A stretch of DNA of 35,471 nucleotides from Chara braunii (taxonomy: Eukaryota; Streptophyta; Charophyceae; Charales; Characeae), in NCBI GenBank assembly GCA_003427395.1, contig BFEA01000014.1, positions 556,119-591,589 of the forward strand, given 5' to 3'. The notes under the pieces are model-generated. The model made no database searches. It had not been told where the DNA came from and was given only the letters and a program-made list of their open reading frames with translations. Numbering within the stretch: position 1 is the stretch's first letter; every line of letters starts with the position of its first letter. The position numbers and the translations under genes are program-made. Shown here piece after piece: positions 23,295 through 32,048 of the stretch.

Positions 23295-23852
23295 CTAAGG
23301 CACAAAATGTCTAGAAGTGCTACAGCAGCGCAAGTGAACCAGGTCGTTGCTCAGACCGTTGGCTCGGCGGAGTACACTCTTCGTAATGTTGAAGTTGGTG
23401 GTTAACTTGATTTTTTTTAATTTGCGGTTGACCCCCGTTATTTCTTCATTCTCTACGATGACTGTGGAGATAGAAGCAGTGATTGCAGTCCTTCGAGCAA
23501 CGAATTCCAACATTGCATCCCGTGTGTGAATACAATATTGTTTAACGTGCTGCTTGTACGCTCGCACCATCGAGTCTCCTGCATCACTCTGCGGGATCTT
23601 TCGTCTCCATGTCTTCGTTGCACATATTGTAAGCCCTTCGTGATATTGCACAGCAACACATGCAATGGTAGCGCTGCATTTCTCTGTCACCGGGGCAGTC
23701 ACAAGGCCGTAACCGTAGAAGACCTCCTTGTATCTTGCGTTCCCGTCGTTCTTGTAATTATTATTATTCTGACAGTCACACACCCCCACGAGGTTATAAA
23801 TCTTTCTTCTTGCGCTTCGAGGATACAAGTGCAGTGACGGTTCGTAATATGC
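23295..23852 (-). CDS. Hypothetical protein or exon, function unknown
   Basis: The minus-strand frame is open from about 23852 to a stop at 23295, about 185 codons. There is no early ATG; TTG at 23828 is the first start-like codon. Just upstream, the minus strand reads gtcacgtag before GATTTTGC, a passable 3' splice site, so this may be an internal or last exon. The text is hydrophilic and well mixed (MVRAYKQHVKQYCIHTRDAM; NRKLKKIKLTTNFNITKSVL), more protein-like than the overlapping frames. No known domain is seen. It lies inside the inverted-repeat unit and opposite to the large frame. It could still be a chance open frame. Confidence 0.3.
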   Translation of the reverse strand, partial: AYYEPSLHLYPRSARRKIYNLVGVCDCQNNNNYKNDGNARYKEVFYGYGLVTAPVTEKCSATIACVAVQYHEGLTICATKTWRRKIPQSDAGDSMVRAYKQHVKQYCIHTRDAMLEFVARRTAITASISTVIVENEEITGVNRKLKKIKLTTNFNITKSVLRRANGLSNDLVHLRCCSTSRHFVP

Positions 23853-24084
23853 AAAATCCTACGTGACAAGTCCGATGGCGTTACGTTGTCTCCTCAGCCG
23901 GTCTGATATCAGTTCCCTCCATTTGATTGGTGTTCCCCACCAATCTTGTCTTAACTGCCTCTGCATCCATTTCAGGTCCATACTGCATGAGAAAAAAAAA
24001 AAAAAAAACGGGAGAAAACAAAAACATAGGCATCTCTAACACAAACGAAGTACGGAACTGTGACTGTGAGTTCACGAGTCATTG

Positions 24085-25115
24085 TGGAACGCCCGACCCC
24101 CGCTCAACGACAGCAGGGCATCCGTGGGTCCGACGTTTTCAGAACGCCCGACCCCCACCCTCTTAGCACCGCGGGGGTCCGGCGTTCTGAAAACGCCCTA
24201 CCTCCGCCCTCTTAGCACCGCAGGGGTCCTGCGTCCCGAGAACGCCCGACCCCCGACCTTCGTTTTTCGATAGGGGGACAGGGGGTTCCCAAAATGCCGG
24301 ACCCCCCTTTCAGATGCGAGGGCCTCGTGTTGCGCGTTCCATGAACGCCCGACCCCCTTTCGGAAACAACGGTCGGGGGTCGGGCGTTCTGGGAACGCCG
24401 GACCCCTTCCGGAAACGACGGTCGGGGGTCGGGCGTTCTAGGAACGCCGGACCCCCCTTCCCGAGACGTCGGGGGTCGGGAGTTATGAGAACGCCGGATC
24501 CCCTTTCGGAAACGAGGGTCGGGGTGTCCGTCATTGGAGGGAACGCCGGAAGCCTTTTGGGAAATGACGGTCGGGGGTCGGGCGTTCTCGGAACGCCGGA
24601 CCCCGTTTCGGATACCTCGGGGGTTGGGCGTTCTGGGAACGCCGGGCCCCCTTTCAGACACATGAGAAGGCTGCCAGGCGTCTAGGGAACATCGGGCCCC
24701 TTTTCTGAAACGACAGACGGGGGTCGGGCGTCTAGGGAGCGCCGGACCCCCTTTCGGATACGTCTGGGGTCGGGCGTTTTGGGAACGTCGGACCCCCTTT
24801 CGGATACGTCTGGGGTCGGGCGTTCTGGGAACGCCGGACCCACTTTCGAATACGTCGGGGGTCGGGCGTTCTGGGAACGCCGGACCCCCTTTCAGAAACG
24901 AGGGTTGGGGTGTCTGTCGTCTAGGGAACGCCGGACACCTTTTGTGAAACGACGGTCGGGGGTCAGGCGTTCTGGGTACACCGGACCTCCTTCCAGAAAC
25001 GACGGTGGGGAGACGAGGGTCTGGGAATCGGCCGTTTTCGATATGCCGGACCCCCTCGGTGCACGGAGGGTGGGAGTTCGGGCGTTTCAGAACATCCGAC
25101 CCCCGCGGTTGTGGA
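24085..25115. repeat. GC-rich minisatellite array, ~60-75-bp units with palindromic junctions
   Basis: Some fifteen diverged units contain gggcgttctgggaacgccgg, ccccctttcgga, then a.acg.cgg and gggg.tcggg. The junction GGCGTTC-tgg-GAACGCC is a perfect 7-bp inverted repeat in many units. Because the unit length is often a multiple of three, long frames open on both strands (for example 25216-24212 minus, full of NARPPT and VPRTPDPRP text). These are repeat artefacts unless shown to be expressed. The array ends about 90 bp before the large gene. Confidence 0.85.
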
Positions 25116-25205
25116 GATGGGGGCCTGCCATTTGGAGAAGGGCGGATACGCGATTTTTGACGACGCGAGGGGGGGCCGTCGGCTCCTCGCGCGAATTGCT
25201 TTTGT

Positions 25206-28200
25206 TTGTTCCTCATGTTTTCTTTGCTTCAAGTTGTGCGTTTCCTTTGTTTGTGCCCTCTAGGTCAACCTGCTGCTTCGACCTCTCGGGCATACGGCAG
25301 GTCAAAGATCTACAACAACAAACCATTGGCTCTGGACTGGGATGGTGGTCTGCATAAGCTTGGATGTGGGGCCGTTGTCTTTTTGAGCGACGACAATGGT
25401 GCGACATGGTACTGTTGTGGGGGTGTTGAGAAATCTGAGAGCGCCAAGAACACCTACGACGGGAGGCCGTTCAGGACCTTCTTTCTTACGTCAGTTTTCG
25501 ACAAGGACGGGAAAAATTGGGTCAAGGAAGACAAGAAGGTCGGCCTTGACTTGCGGCTCTTTCAAGGCTATGGCGTCAAGGCTTTCTCCATGAAAGCGTT
25601 TGACGCGCGCGGGGACGGCGCCGAGCTTCGCATGCTCACTACGGAACAATTCCTCAGTAGAACGAATGGCTACCGCATCACTGGCTGCCTTCCTGTCGTC
25701 GACAGTTCCTTGGAGCTCACCAAGCCGTTGGTGAAATTCAGCAGCCCGGCGGACCAACTTCCAGGTGTTGTTAAGGAGTACAGGGAAGCCTTCTTGAGGC
25801 TGCCTCTGGACCAGCAAGCTGACTGCGCTTTTGTGCCCTTTGTCACGAGCTCGAGGAGATCGCGATATACGCCATCCGCACCGGTTGGGAAGAGGAAACA
25901 GTTGGCTGCTTGTCTAGCTCCGCCTTTGCCAGGCGCGTCGCCCTCGCCCTTGCCCACGGTGAGGGGAGGTCACGATCTCGCTCAATGTTCCAGTGAGGCT
26001 ACGGAGTACGATGACAGACTTTTGTACGGACGCAATGTTGCGCGCGACAGTGTCCAGGAAGGTGCGACTGCCCTGATTGAGCAAAACAAGGATGAAGAAG
26101 ATGGGGGAAGTTGCGGTTCACGTGAAGACGGCGGTGATTACGAGTACATGGACGTTGGGGATGAGAACATGCAGGACCAGAACATGCTTGGCGATGACGA
26201 CGTCGGTATCACGTCGGAGCATGGCCCTTGCGATATCCCCGCCGGTTCTGTGGGGCCGGCTGTTGGCCGGCACTTGTCGTCCCCTGCGATATGCCATTCG
26301 CAAGGCGAGAGTCAGGGTGGGCATGACTCGCAGGAGCACGGAGGATCGAAGTCGAGGAAAACGACAAGAGAAACTTTTCCTTCTGCTTCCGCTCACAAGA
26401 GACAATCGAGGACTGACGCAGTAAATGAGGCTCGTGGAGCTCTGATAGCATCCCAGGAGGCGAGACCTCCACGGAAGAGCAGCCAGGGGGGAAGATCTGG
26501 CGGTCGTGGCAGCGGCCGTGGTGGGGCAAGAAAAGGTAAGCAGATAGTGAGGGCAGAAGAACTGCGGGACTCGGGAGATGAGGGCGAGGGAGTGGGCCCT
26601 CGCATGCCCGACGATGGTGATGAACCGCTTCAGCACGCTGCACCCATCGACACGACGCGTTGTTTCTTCCTCGAGTATGACGAGCGGGGTTTTGCTAAGC
26701 AAAAAGTCCTCCCTGTTCTTGTGGACATCATGAAAATCAAACGCATTCCCCGCGGGAATATTCTTTTCAACCATCGCTCTTTGTCTGCGAATATTGTGCG
26801 AGGCATCGAGAATGCCATCGAGAGTTCCATCACCACGGAACCGGGGGCGTGGGATAGGCCTGAGCTCGTGCTTGCGCCGGTTGACCGCAACGAAATCGTC
26901 GGCGGGAAGGGAAGGCGGATAACACCGACCGAATTCTTCGAAAGAGACTCCTCGGAGTTCGATTGGTATACTGTCTGCGGTCAGCATACGGTCGAGGCGA
27001 TGAAGACATTCGTAAAAAAAGGTTCTCCGGCAGTCGATGTCTATGGCCTTCGCGCGTACTCTAAGGTGCGGGTCGTCTATTTTGGAGATGACCAAACGCA
27101 AGGGCATTTCAATGTCTCCGCCTTCAACAACACGCGCGAAAATAGGGCCATGATGTTGTCGTTCGAGGATGCTCTCCGTGATATGAGGCAATGGTGGATC
27201 GATAACCACCGAAGCGAGGCCCTGAAAGGCAAGGTCAGCGATAAGGATGCAGTCGCCGTTGCGCACCAAAAGAAGTGGCAAAATTTCTTAAGGGCCTCCA
27301 TGGGGAAGGCATGCGACAAGGCGTTCGTAAAGCAAGCGCTCGAGAATGAGTACAGTAAGGATTGGAGCAATAAACTCCGTGGCTACATGAACCTCGCCAC
27401 ATTCACCGAGGTTGTATGGCCACTGGTCGAGAAGTTCTTCGACATGTTCAACGAGGGGAAGCTGCCAGTTGGCGATGGTAAAATACCGCTTGACATGCCG
27501 GGTAGGATGGAGGGGCGCCAGCCAGGCCCGTACACCGACGAGACGAAGGGGCAAAGGACATTATACCATTGCATTTACGCGAGAGATGGTCCCAAAGGCT
27601 CCATCGTGTCGTGGAAGGATCTCTGTCCTTCCTACTTCAAAAATTTTGGGGATTTGACGTGCCGCGAGAGGGAAGTTGCACTGCTCCTACTCATGAAAGG
27701 GAAGGTGGTCGCGACGAACGTCAAGGTCATGCCTCCGAGAGTGAATACGGAGTGCCTCCTTGACATCATGCGCAAGGAACGCTACATGGTCCGTATGTTC
27801 AACTACGTTGTTTTCCGCGCCGAGGGAAGGGCGGACGATGAATGGAATGATGCCTTCTTCATGTCATACAAGGACCTTGAAGACAGGTATGGGCCGAACG
27901 GTCTATGTGCAGCTGAATGGGAGAAGGAACGGGACAAGCTGCATGTCAGCAAAGTGAAGACGGTCCCTCGACGACTTGGAGGGGTGGAGGAGGCAAGGCA
28001 AGGATCAGGCTTGGGCCCTACAGCGGCAATGTATAAGGAGGCTCCGTTCCACTTTAAGGTGTTTGTATACACCTCAATCGATAAGCTCGATCTGCTTCGA
28101 GCGAAGGTCAAACGGGTCGCCTCCAGCGCACGTCATATCGTGTGGGATAAACTTAAAAAACAAACAACATTGTTGCCGGTGTGCATGTCATTGAAGGAAG

Positions 28201-28307
28201 TGCTGGCTGCGCCGGACGACATCGTCACTGCGGCGCAAAAAGTGACTTGCAGGGCCGTCATCCTTGACATCTCCCCCGCTAACTTCTGCGCGACATGGAC
28301 CTCTTAA
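25206..28307 (+). CDS. Large protein, N-terminal two-thirds: unknown domain + acidic/RGG linker + ParB-like segment
   Basis: 1,033 codons from ATG 25206 to TAA 28305. The first 17 residues are probably intron: gtgccctctag at about 25253-25263 is a good 3' splice site, so an upstream exon may exist. Residues ~30-220 form a domain I do not recognise (PLALDWDGGLHKLGCGAVVF). Residues ~250-470 are acidic and low-complexity with GGRSGGRGSGRGGARKGK. Residues ~485-680 look ParB-like, with WYTVCGQHTVEAMKTF (~residue 592) in the position of the GxxR box and AFNNTRENRAMMLSFEDAL (~641) in that of the ENxxR box. Residue ~1019 (AVILDISPANFCATW) resembles a degenerate methyltransferase motif IV. The frame continues without shift past the TAA into the next entry. 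No transposase motif is seen. Confidence 0.7.
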   Translation: MFLMFSLLQVVRFLCLCPLGQPAASTSRAYGRSKIYNNKPLALDWDGGLHKLGCGAVVFLSDDNGATWYCCGGVEKSESAKNTYDGRPFRTFFLTSVFDKDGKNWVKEDKKVGLDLRLFQGYGVKAFSMKAFDARGDGAELRMLTTEQFLSRTNGYRITGCLPVVDSSLELTKPLVKFSSPADQLPGVVKEYREAFLRLPLDQQADCAFVPFVTSSRRSRYTPSAPVGKRKQLAACLAPPLPGASPSPLPTVRGGHDLAQCSSEATEYDDRLLYGRNVARDSVQEGATALIEQNKDEEDGGSCGSREDGGDYEYMDVGDENMQDQNMLGDDDVGITSEHGPCDIPAGSVGPAVGRHLSSPAICHSQGESQGGHDSQEHGGSKSRKTTRETFPSASAHKRQSRTDAVNEARGALIASQEARPPRKSSQGGRSGGRGSGRGGARKGKQIVRAEELRDSGDEGEGVGPRMPDDGDEPLQHAAPIDTTRCFFLEYDERGFAKQKVLPVLVDIMKIKRIPRGNILFNHRSLSANIVRGIENAIESSITTEPGAWDRPELVLAPVDRNEIVGGKGRRITPTEFFERDSSEFDWYTVCGQHTVEAMKTFVKKGSPAVDVYGLRAYSKVRVVYFGDDQTQGHFNVSAFNNTRENRAMMLSFEDALRDMRQWWIDNHRSEALKGKVSDKDAVAVAHQKKWQNFLRASMGKACDKAFVKQALENEYSKDWSNKLRGYMNLATFTEVVWPLVEKFFDMFNEGKLPVGDGKIPLDMPGRMEGRQPGPYTDETKGQRTLYHCIYARDGPKGSIVSWKDLCPSYFKNFGDLTCREREVALLLLMKGKVVATNVKVMPPRVNTECLLDIMRKERYMVRMFNYVVFRAEGRADDEWNDAFFMSYKDLEDRYGPNGLCAAEWEKERDKLHVSKVKTVPRRLGGVEEARQGSGLGPTAAMYKEAPFHFKVFVYTSIDKLDLLRAKVKRVASSARHIVWDKLKKQTTLLPVCMSLKEVLAAPDDIVTAAQKVTCRAVILDISPANFCATWTS

Positions 28308-29627
28308 GAGTTCGACGCTCTGCACTCTATGATGACTAAGTGTTGTGGCGTTAATTGGGTTCTTTTTGTCTTCGCACCGCAGAAGGTGCAAAGTGATGTT
28401 CTGCGTTGCTTATTCCGGTGGGAGGACAACGAACTCATCCTCGGGACCTGGAAACGGGATGACAGGCCATCGAATGACATCACGAGGTATGGCAATATCG
28501 CTACGGCGGGTCGAGACATGATGGTCATTGTCTTGCACGCGGAGGGAGGGGATCTCAGAAAGGTCACGGTCGCACCCCACCTTGTTAATGACCTCACAAA
28601 CGTGAATGTCGTGGAGGAGAAGTTCGGGAAGTGTCTGGGGAAACACGGTGGCATAGATGGCGATGAAAGTGTGGTGTATTCCATCTGGGAGCGAGAGCTT
28701 GGCAAGTTGCGTTCCTTGTGCGGGTCATTCGTCGGGGAGGCGGAAGGTGTGCTTTTATTGGGTAGGGCGCACGCGGGTCTTGTGTGGGAATTCTTACTGG
28801 CAGGGAATAATGTCATTGCCTGTGACGAGTCGGCAAAGGACATTGCATACTTGACAAAGTTCATCGATATACTTGTCAAGGACGACAGATTCAAGTGCCA
28901 CGTCGAGAAACCGCGTTGCAAACATCGCCCGAACTGGGACATGTTCCACAAGTTGGGGCCTAAGAGACTGAAGATGTGGGAGTACCTGTTCCGCGATATG
29001 CCACAAGGACAGCTTGACGGAAAATATATGTACAGGAAAGCAAAGGCAACAGAGACCCTCAAACATTATCACGGTGCTCTCACTGGCGTCTTTGAGACTT
29101 TTGTTGCTCGATGCGAGATCCTCAAGTTCGATCGTCGCAAAGACAAATTGACATCCAAGGACTACGCGGAGCTCGCGAAATCGGGCGATGGCTTTAACCC
29201 CGTCGACAGTGAGGAAGATTCTTCAGACTCCGACCTCGAACTGGGCGAGGACACATGTGGTGGAATGGTGCAAGCCCACGATGACGGAACTGTCCATTCG
29301 CACGGAGGGTCCATCCCGGTGGCCGCCCCAAGCGTCGCCTCAATGGTGGCCCCGTCAGAGACTGCTGCATTGCAAGACGTTGGAAGATGCGGTGGCAATG
29401 AAGAAGACGACATTGAGATACCAGGCGAGGCGTCGACACTCGCACCAGGCGATGCAATTCCTCCAGGCTACTGTGCTGACCCAGACACGATATATTTCCT
29501 GGAGGGCAAACACACCCACACAGGCGAGGATCAGTGGGGCCATGACATCATATGGCATGAGGGCGTTTTACAGCCGTGCATCCAAGATGGGGAGTGGAAG
29601 ATGGCGGTGAAATACACAAGCGGTTGA
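28308..29627 (+). CDS. Same reading frame continued: DNA methyltransferase-like segment
   Basis: In frame with the preceding gene and separated only by TAA 28305-28307; the first ATG is 28329. It starts with the strand expected after motif IV (VNWVLFVFAPQ). About 140 codons on it has GVLLLGRAHAGLVWEFLLAG then NNVIACDES, matching the shape of methyltransferase motif I (beta strand, Gly-rich turn, helix, second strand ending in an acidic residue). The order IV before I is that of beta-class amino-methyltransferases. Both motifs are degenerate (no DPPY, no FxGxG), so catalysis is doubtful. A Ser/Asp/Glu-rich linker (VDSEEDSSDSDLELGED) and a Trp-rich C-terminal part follow, to TGA 29625. Confidence covers the frame being real protein; the family call is weaker. 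Confidence 0.6.
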   Translation, partial: EFDALHSMMTKCCGVNWVLFVFAPQKVQSDVLRCLFRWEDNELILGTWKRDDRPSNDITRYGNIATAGRDMMVIVLHAEGGDLRKVTVAPHLVNDLTNVNVVEEKFGKCLGKHGGIDGDESVVYSIWERELGKLRSLCGSFVGEAEGVLLLGRAHAGLVWEFLLAGNNVIACDESAKDIAYLTKFIDILVKDDRFKCHVEKPRCKHRPNWDMFHKLGPKRLKMWEYLFRDMPQGQLDGKYMYRKAKATETLKHYHGALTGVFETFVARCEILKFDRRKDKLTSKDYAELAKSGDGFNPVDSEEDSSDSDLELGEDTCGGMVQAHDDGTVHSHGGSIPVAAPSVASMVAPSETAALQDVGRCGGNEEDDIEIPGEASTLAPGDAIPPGYCADPDTIYFLEGKHTHTGEDQWGHDIIWHEGVLQPCIQDGEWKMAVKYTSG

Positions 29628-30326
29628 AAGACTTTTCGCCGGATGTCAAAGGACATCTGGTTGAAAACGACGGAACTCGCGATCCTGCATCGCGTGCGCG
29701 TCGAGAATCCAGGGCAGAGCGAGGCCGCCATCAAAGCCAAGGCCGAAGAATTGTTTCATGTCTTGCGCGACAATCGGCAACTGGAGTACAGCAACAAATT
29801 TTATGCCCTGCCCTCGAGTCCCTCATGCGGGTTAATCAACTGGAAGGTTGATCAAACCGCCAGAACCTTGGAGGGGAGCTGCTCTCATGATTTCATGCCT
29901 TCGGCTGAGCCGGCCTCTGTGGCCGCGCAAGCAGGGCACAGGGGAGATGACGGGGCTACTGTTGTCGGGCCTCAAGAGGTTGACATCACGTATAAGCCGC
30001 AAATATCGAAAAAATTCATCTCGGTCGCCGCGACACAATCGTCCTCACCCATCGATGTGTCAACGATGTTGCCGCCAGATGCAGGTGCCACGTACGGGAG
30101 TTTATTGATAACAAATGCTGCAATGCAAGGCAGATCCGAGATCGAGTCAGAGTCTTATGTTGGGCCGAGCGTGGCAGAGAGTCCATCTTTATGCACTGGC
30201 AAAGGTGATGCACAATCACCGCTGACACCACAGGGAGGGGCCGGTGGGGATGGCGGGAAGGGAGGGGATGTGGAGGGAATGCACCGTTCTCGCAACCTCG
30301 ACACCTTAACCGCTGATATTGATTAA
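29628..30326 (+). CDS. Same reading frame continued: C-terminal region of the large protein
   Basis: Again in frame after TGA 29625-29627; the first ATG is 29643. The text around the stop is seamless (MAVKYTSG, stop, KTFRRMSKDIWLKTTELAIL). A CGA-to-TGA change at a CpG would be the simplest cause, which is inference. The next 60 residues are a charged helical segment (AAIKAKAEELFHVLRDNRQL), after which the protein is Ser/Pro/Gly-rich and ends at TAA 30324. No domain is recognised. It may be the tail of a roughly 1,706-residue ancestral protein. Confidence 0.5.
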   Translation, partial: KTFRRMSKDIWLKTTELAILHRVRVENPGQSEAAIKAKAEELFHVLRDNRQLEYSNKFYALPSSPSCGLINWKVDQTARTLEGSCSHDFMPSAEPASVAAQAGHRGDDGATVVGPQEVDITYKPQISKKFISVAATQSSSPIDVSTMLPPDAGATYGSLLITNAAMQGRSEIESESYVGPSVAESPSLCTGKGDAQSPLTPQGGAGGDGGKGGDVEGMHRSRNLDTLTADID

Positions 30327-30620
30327 AAGGGTGAGGGTGGGTGAGGCGGGAGGGGTGCAATTGGAGGGGGAGAATCCAGTGATATGATTACAACTTCACC
30401 TCTGCCTTGTTGAACGAAATTGTGTAATTGACTTGGTTCGTTGTTTTGTTTAAAACAGAATTCGTATTAGTCTCCGTAGGCACCACTTCTACGTCGTTTT
30501 TCCATTTATGTATNTTTTTTTTTTCANCTCAAATTTTTAATAGACCTGAGATGTTTAGATTGACTGNCCGTNTCGACGTGCAGTAACAAATCGTGGTGGG
30601 AGCGTATGTGTGGTATTGTA

Positions 30621-30622
<2 letters not shown>
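30327..30622. other. 3' flank of the large gene, no gene
   Basis: AT-rich, with four undetermined bases (30514, 30527, 30567, 30572). No polyadenylation signal is certain. Confidence 0.4.

Positions 30623-30691
<69 letters not shown>
30623..30691. repeat. (CT)n microsatellite
   Basis: An uninterrupted CT tract of about 34 units, 32 bp upstream of the TATA-like box. Pyrimidine tracts of this kind are common near plant core promoters, so it may belong to the protease promoter. Confidence 0.95.
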
Positions 30692-30695
<4 letters not shown>

Positions 30696-30722
30696 GACAT
30701 GGACGTGTGTGTGCGGACGTAC

Positions 30723-30730
30723 TATATAAG
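30723..30730 (+). promoter_or_regulatory. TATA-like box for the Ulp1-type gene
   Basis: TATATAAG, a good plant TATA box, lies 92 bp before the first ATG (30815) and about 200 bp before the second (30926). A possible short intron, from gtaaaa near 30787 to gtggtgtgcag ending 30920, would place the protein start at ATG 30926. Confidence 0.45.
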
Positions 30731-30814
30731 GGTGGTCGATCGATGCGAGGAATGAAAGGACGAAAGATGTGAATGACGTTCATACAAGTAAAATATTAGA
30801 GAAATAATGAAAAC

Positions 30815-31756
30815 ATGCCTTGCATGCCTCAGCTCTCACAAAGCGTTTGGCCATGCACTCACAATACTTGCCTCGTCCGCCCGCGTGAATGTCCTCTTCC
30901 TCATCGTCTGTGGTGTGCAGTACAAATGACAACAACGGATACAAGATTGTGCAAAAGAGGATGGACAATGCATCTCGCAACTTCGTCTTTATCGGAGAGG
31001 GAGATGGCAGCACTAGCGCATATCATTCGCGAATACGGGAATAGGTATCCCGTTGCCAACACACAAGATGCGCACAATAACGAAGTGTTGCAACTCACTC
31101 GCAACGATTTCCTTTTACTCGTCGTCGAACAACAGTGGTTAAACGACAACATGATCAACTTTTATCTCAACCTCGTAGCATTAGACAACTGTTGTAGAAT
31201 ACAGCACGTAGAATGCGACGCAGATAATGAGATAGTCATTAGAGAAGGAAACGGTCGCATTCCCAAAGTATCAGTGCTGAGCTCGTTTTTTTTTGTCAAA
31301 CTTTTCGATAATGACATGAGATATAGAGGCCGAGAAGTAGAACGCTGGTACCAGAATGTAATTATAAGTGACATGGATTTTATTATTGCTCCTTTCCATA
31401 TCGCACACCAGGACCACTGGACCTTGGTCGTGGCTGATTTGAAGAAGAGGAAATTCGAATTCTACGACCCTCTCGACCCCGACAAGGAGTTCGCGTTAAA
31501 AGTGACCGGCGGGTTTGCAAAGTTTTTATTCGAAAGATCAAAATCGCAAGGCAAAGAGGTGGACACGAGACCATTCAATCACATATGGAATGTAGAGGGC
31601 ATTCCAAAGCAACATGACACGAACGAATGTGGGGTCTTTGTACTCACGTACGCGTCACTTTTGGCACGGGGCCAACTTCCGCCTTTCTGTTTCACCGCAG
31701 ATGACATACCCGCGATACATCGTCGGATGGCATTGGACACAGTGACTCGTGAGTAG
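30815..31756 (+). CDS. Ulp1/SENP-type cysteine protease (peptidase C48)
   Basis: 313 codons; the start is probably ATG 30926 (residue 38), because the text before it is Cys/Pro-rich and looks non-coding. The C48 fold is readable: LTRNDFLLLVVEQQWLNDNM then INFYLNL, the typical substrate-binding start; DHWTLVVADL with His201; FYDPLD with Asp218; and IPKQHDTNECGVFVLTYAS with the oxyanion Gln266 and Cys272. All four catalytic positions are present and the frame is unbroken, unlike the upstream gene. The family cleaves SUMO-like or other ubiquitin-like modifiers in the nucleus. Ulp1-type genes are repeatedly carried by plant DNA transposons (for example some Mutator-like elements). Here it sits inside the inverted-repeat unit, just before its right end. 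Its substrate is unknown. Confidence 0.85.
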   Translation: MPCMPQLSQSVWPCTHNTCLVRPRECPLPHRLWCAVQMTTTDTRLCKRGWTMHLATSSLSEREMAALAHIIREYGNRYPVANTQDAHNNEVLQLTRNDFLLLVVEQQWLNDNMINFYLNLVALDNCCRIQHVECDADNEIVIREGNGRIPKVSVLSSFFFVKLFDNDMRYRGREVERWYQNVIISDMDFIIAPFHIAHQDHWTLVVADLKKRKFEFYDPLDPDKEFALKVTGGFAKFLFERSKSQGKEVDTRPFNHIWNVEGIPKQHDTNECGVFVLTYASLLARGQLPPFCFTADDIPAIHRRMALDTVTRE

Positions 31757-31892
31757 TGTGTACGTGATATTATATAGTATAATTGCGAAGGGGTCGTACG
31801 TGGTTGGCATGAGATGGCGCTTGACAAAAAACAATGTATATAAGGTGCTAATTATTCCTCGATGCACTGTGTCACTTGCCCCTTGCATGGTA

Positions 31893-32006
31893 CCTTACAC
31901 CTTACACCTTACCCCATACACCTTACACCTTACCCCTTACACCTTACCCCTTACACCTTACCCCTTACACCTTACCCCTTATACCTTACCCCTTACCCCT
32001 CACACC
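31893..32006. repeat. 7-bp tandem repeat CCTTAC(A/C), 16 units
   Basis: Units CCTTACA and CCTTACC mostly alternate, with a few CCATACA, CCTTATA and CCTCACA variants. On the minus strand this reads G(G/T)GTAAG. The tract lies between the protease gene and the right terminal repeat. The sequence is not the plant telomere repeat. Confidence 0.9.
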
Positions 32007-32048
32007 AAAACACCCATTTGTAATGGTTTTTGCACTTCAATCATCTAA

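Noticed and set aside
24212-25216. 334-codon minus-strand open frame rich in Arg/Pro
   Set aside because: It lies wholly in the minisatellite. The frame stays open because unit lengths are often multiples of three and the units lack stop codons, and the plus strand is open for the same reason.
31893-32006. Interstitial telomere
   Set aside because: The unit is CCTTAC(A/C), not CCCTAAA. Only the 7-bp period is shared.
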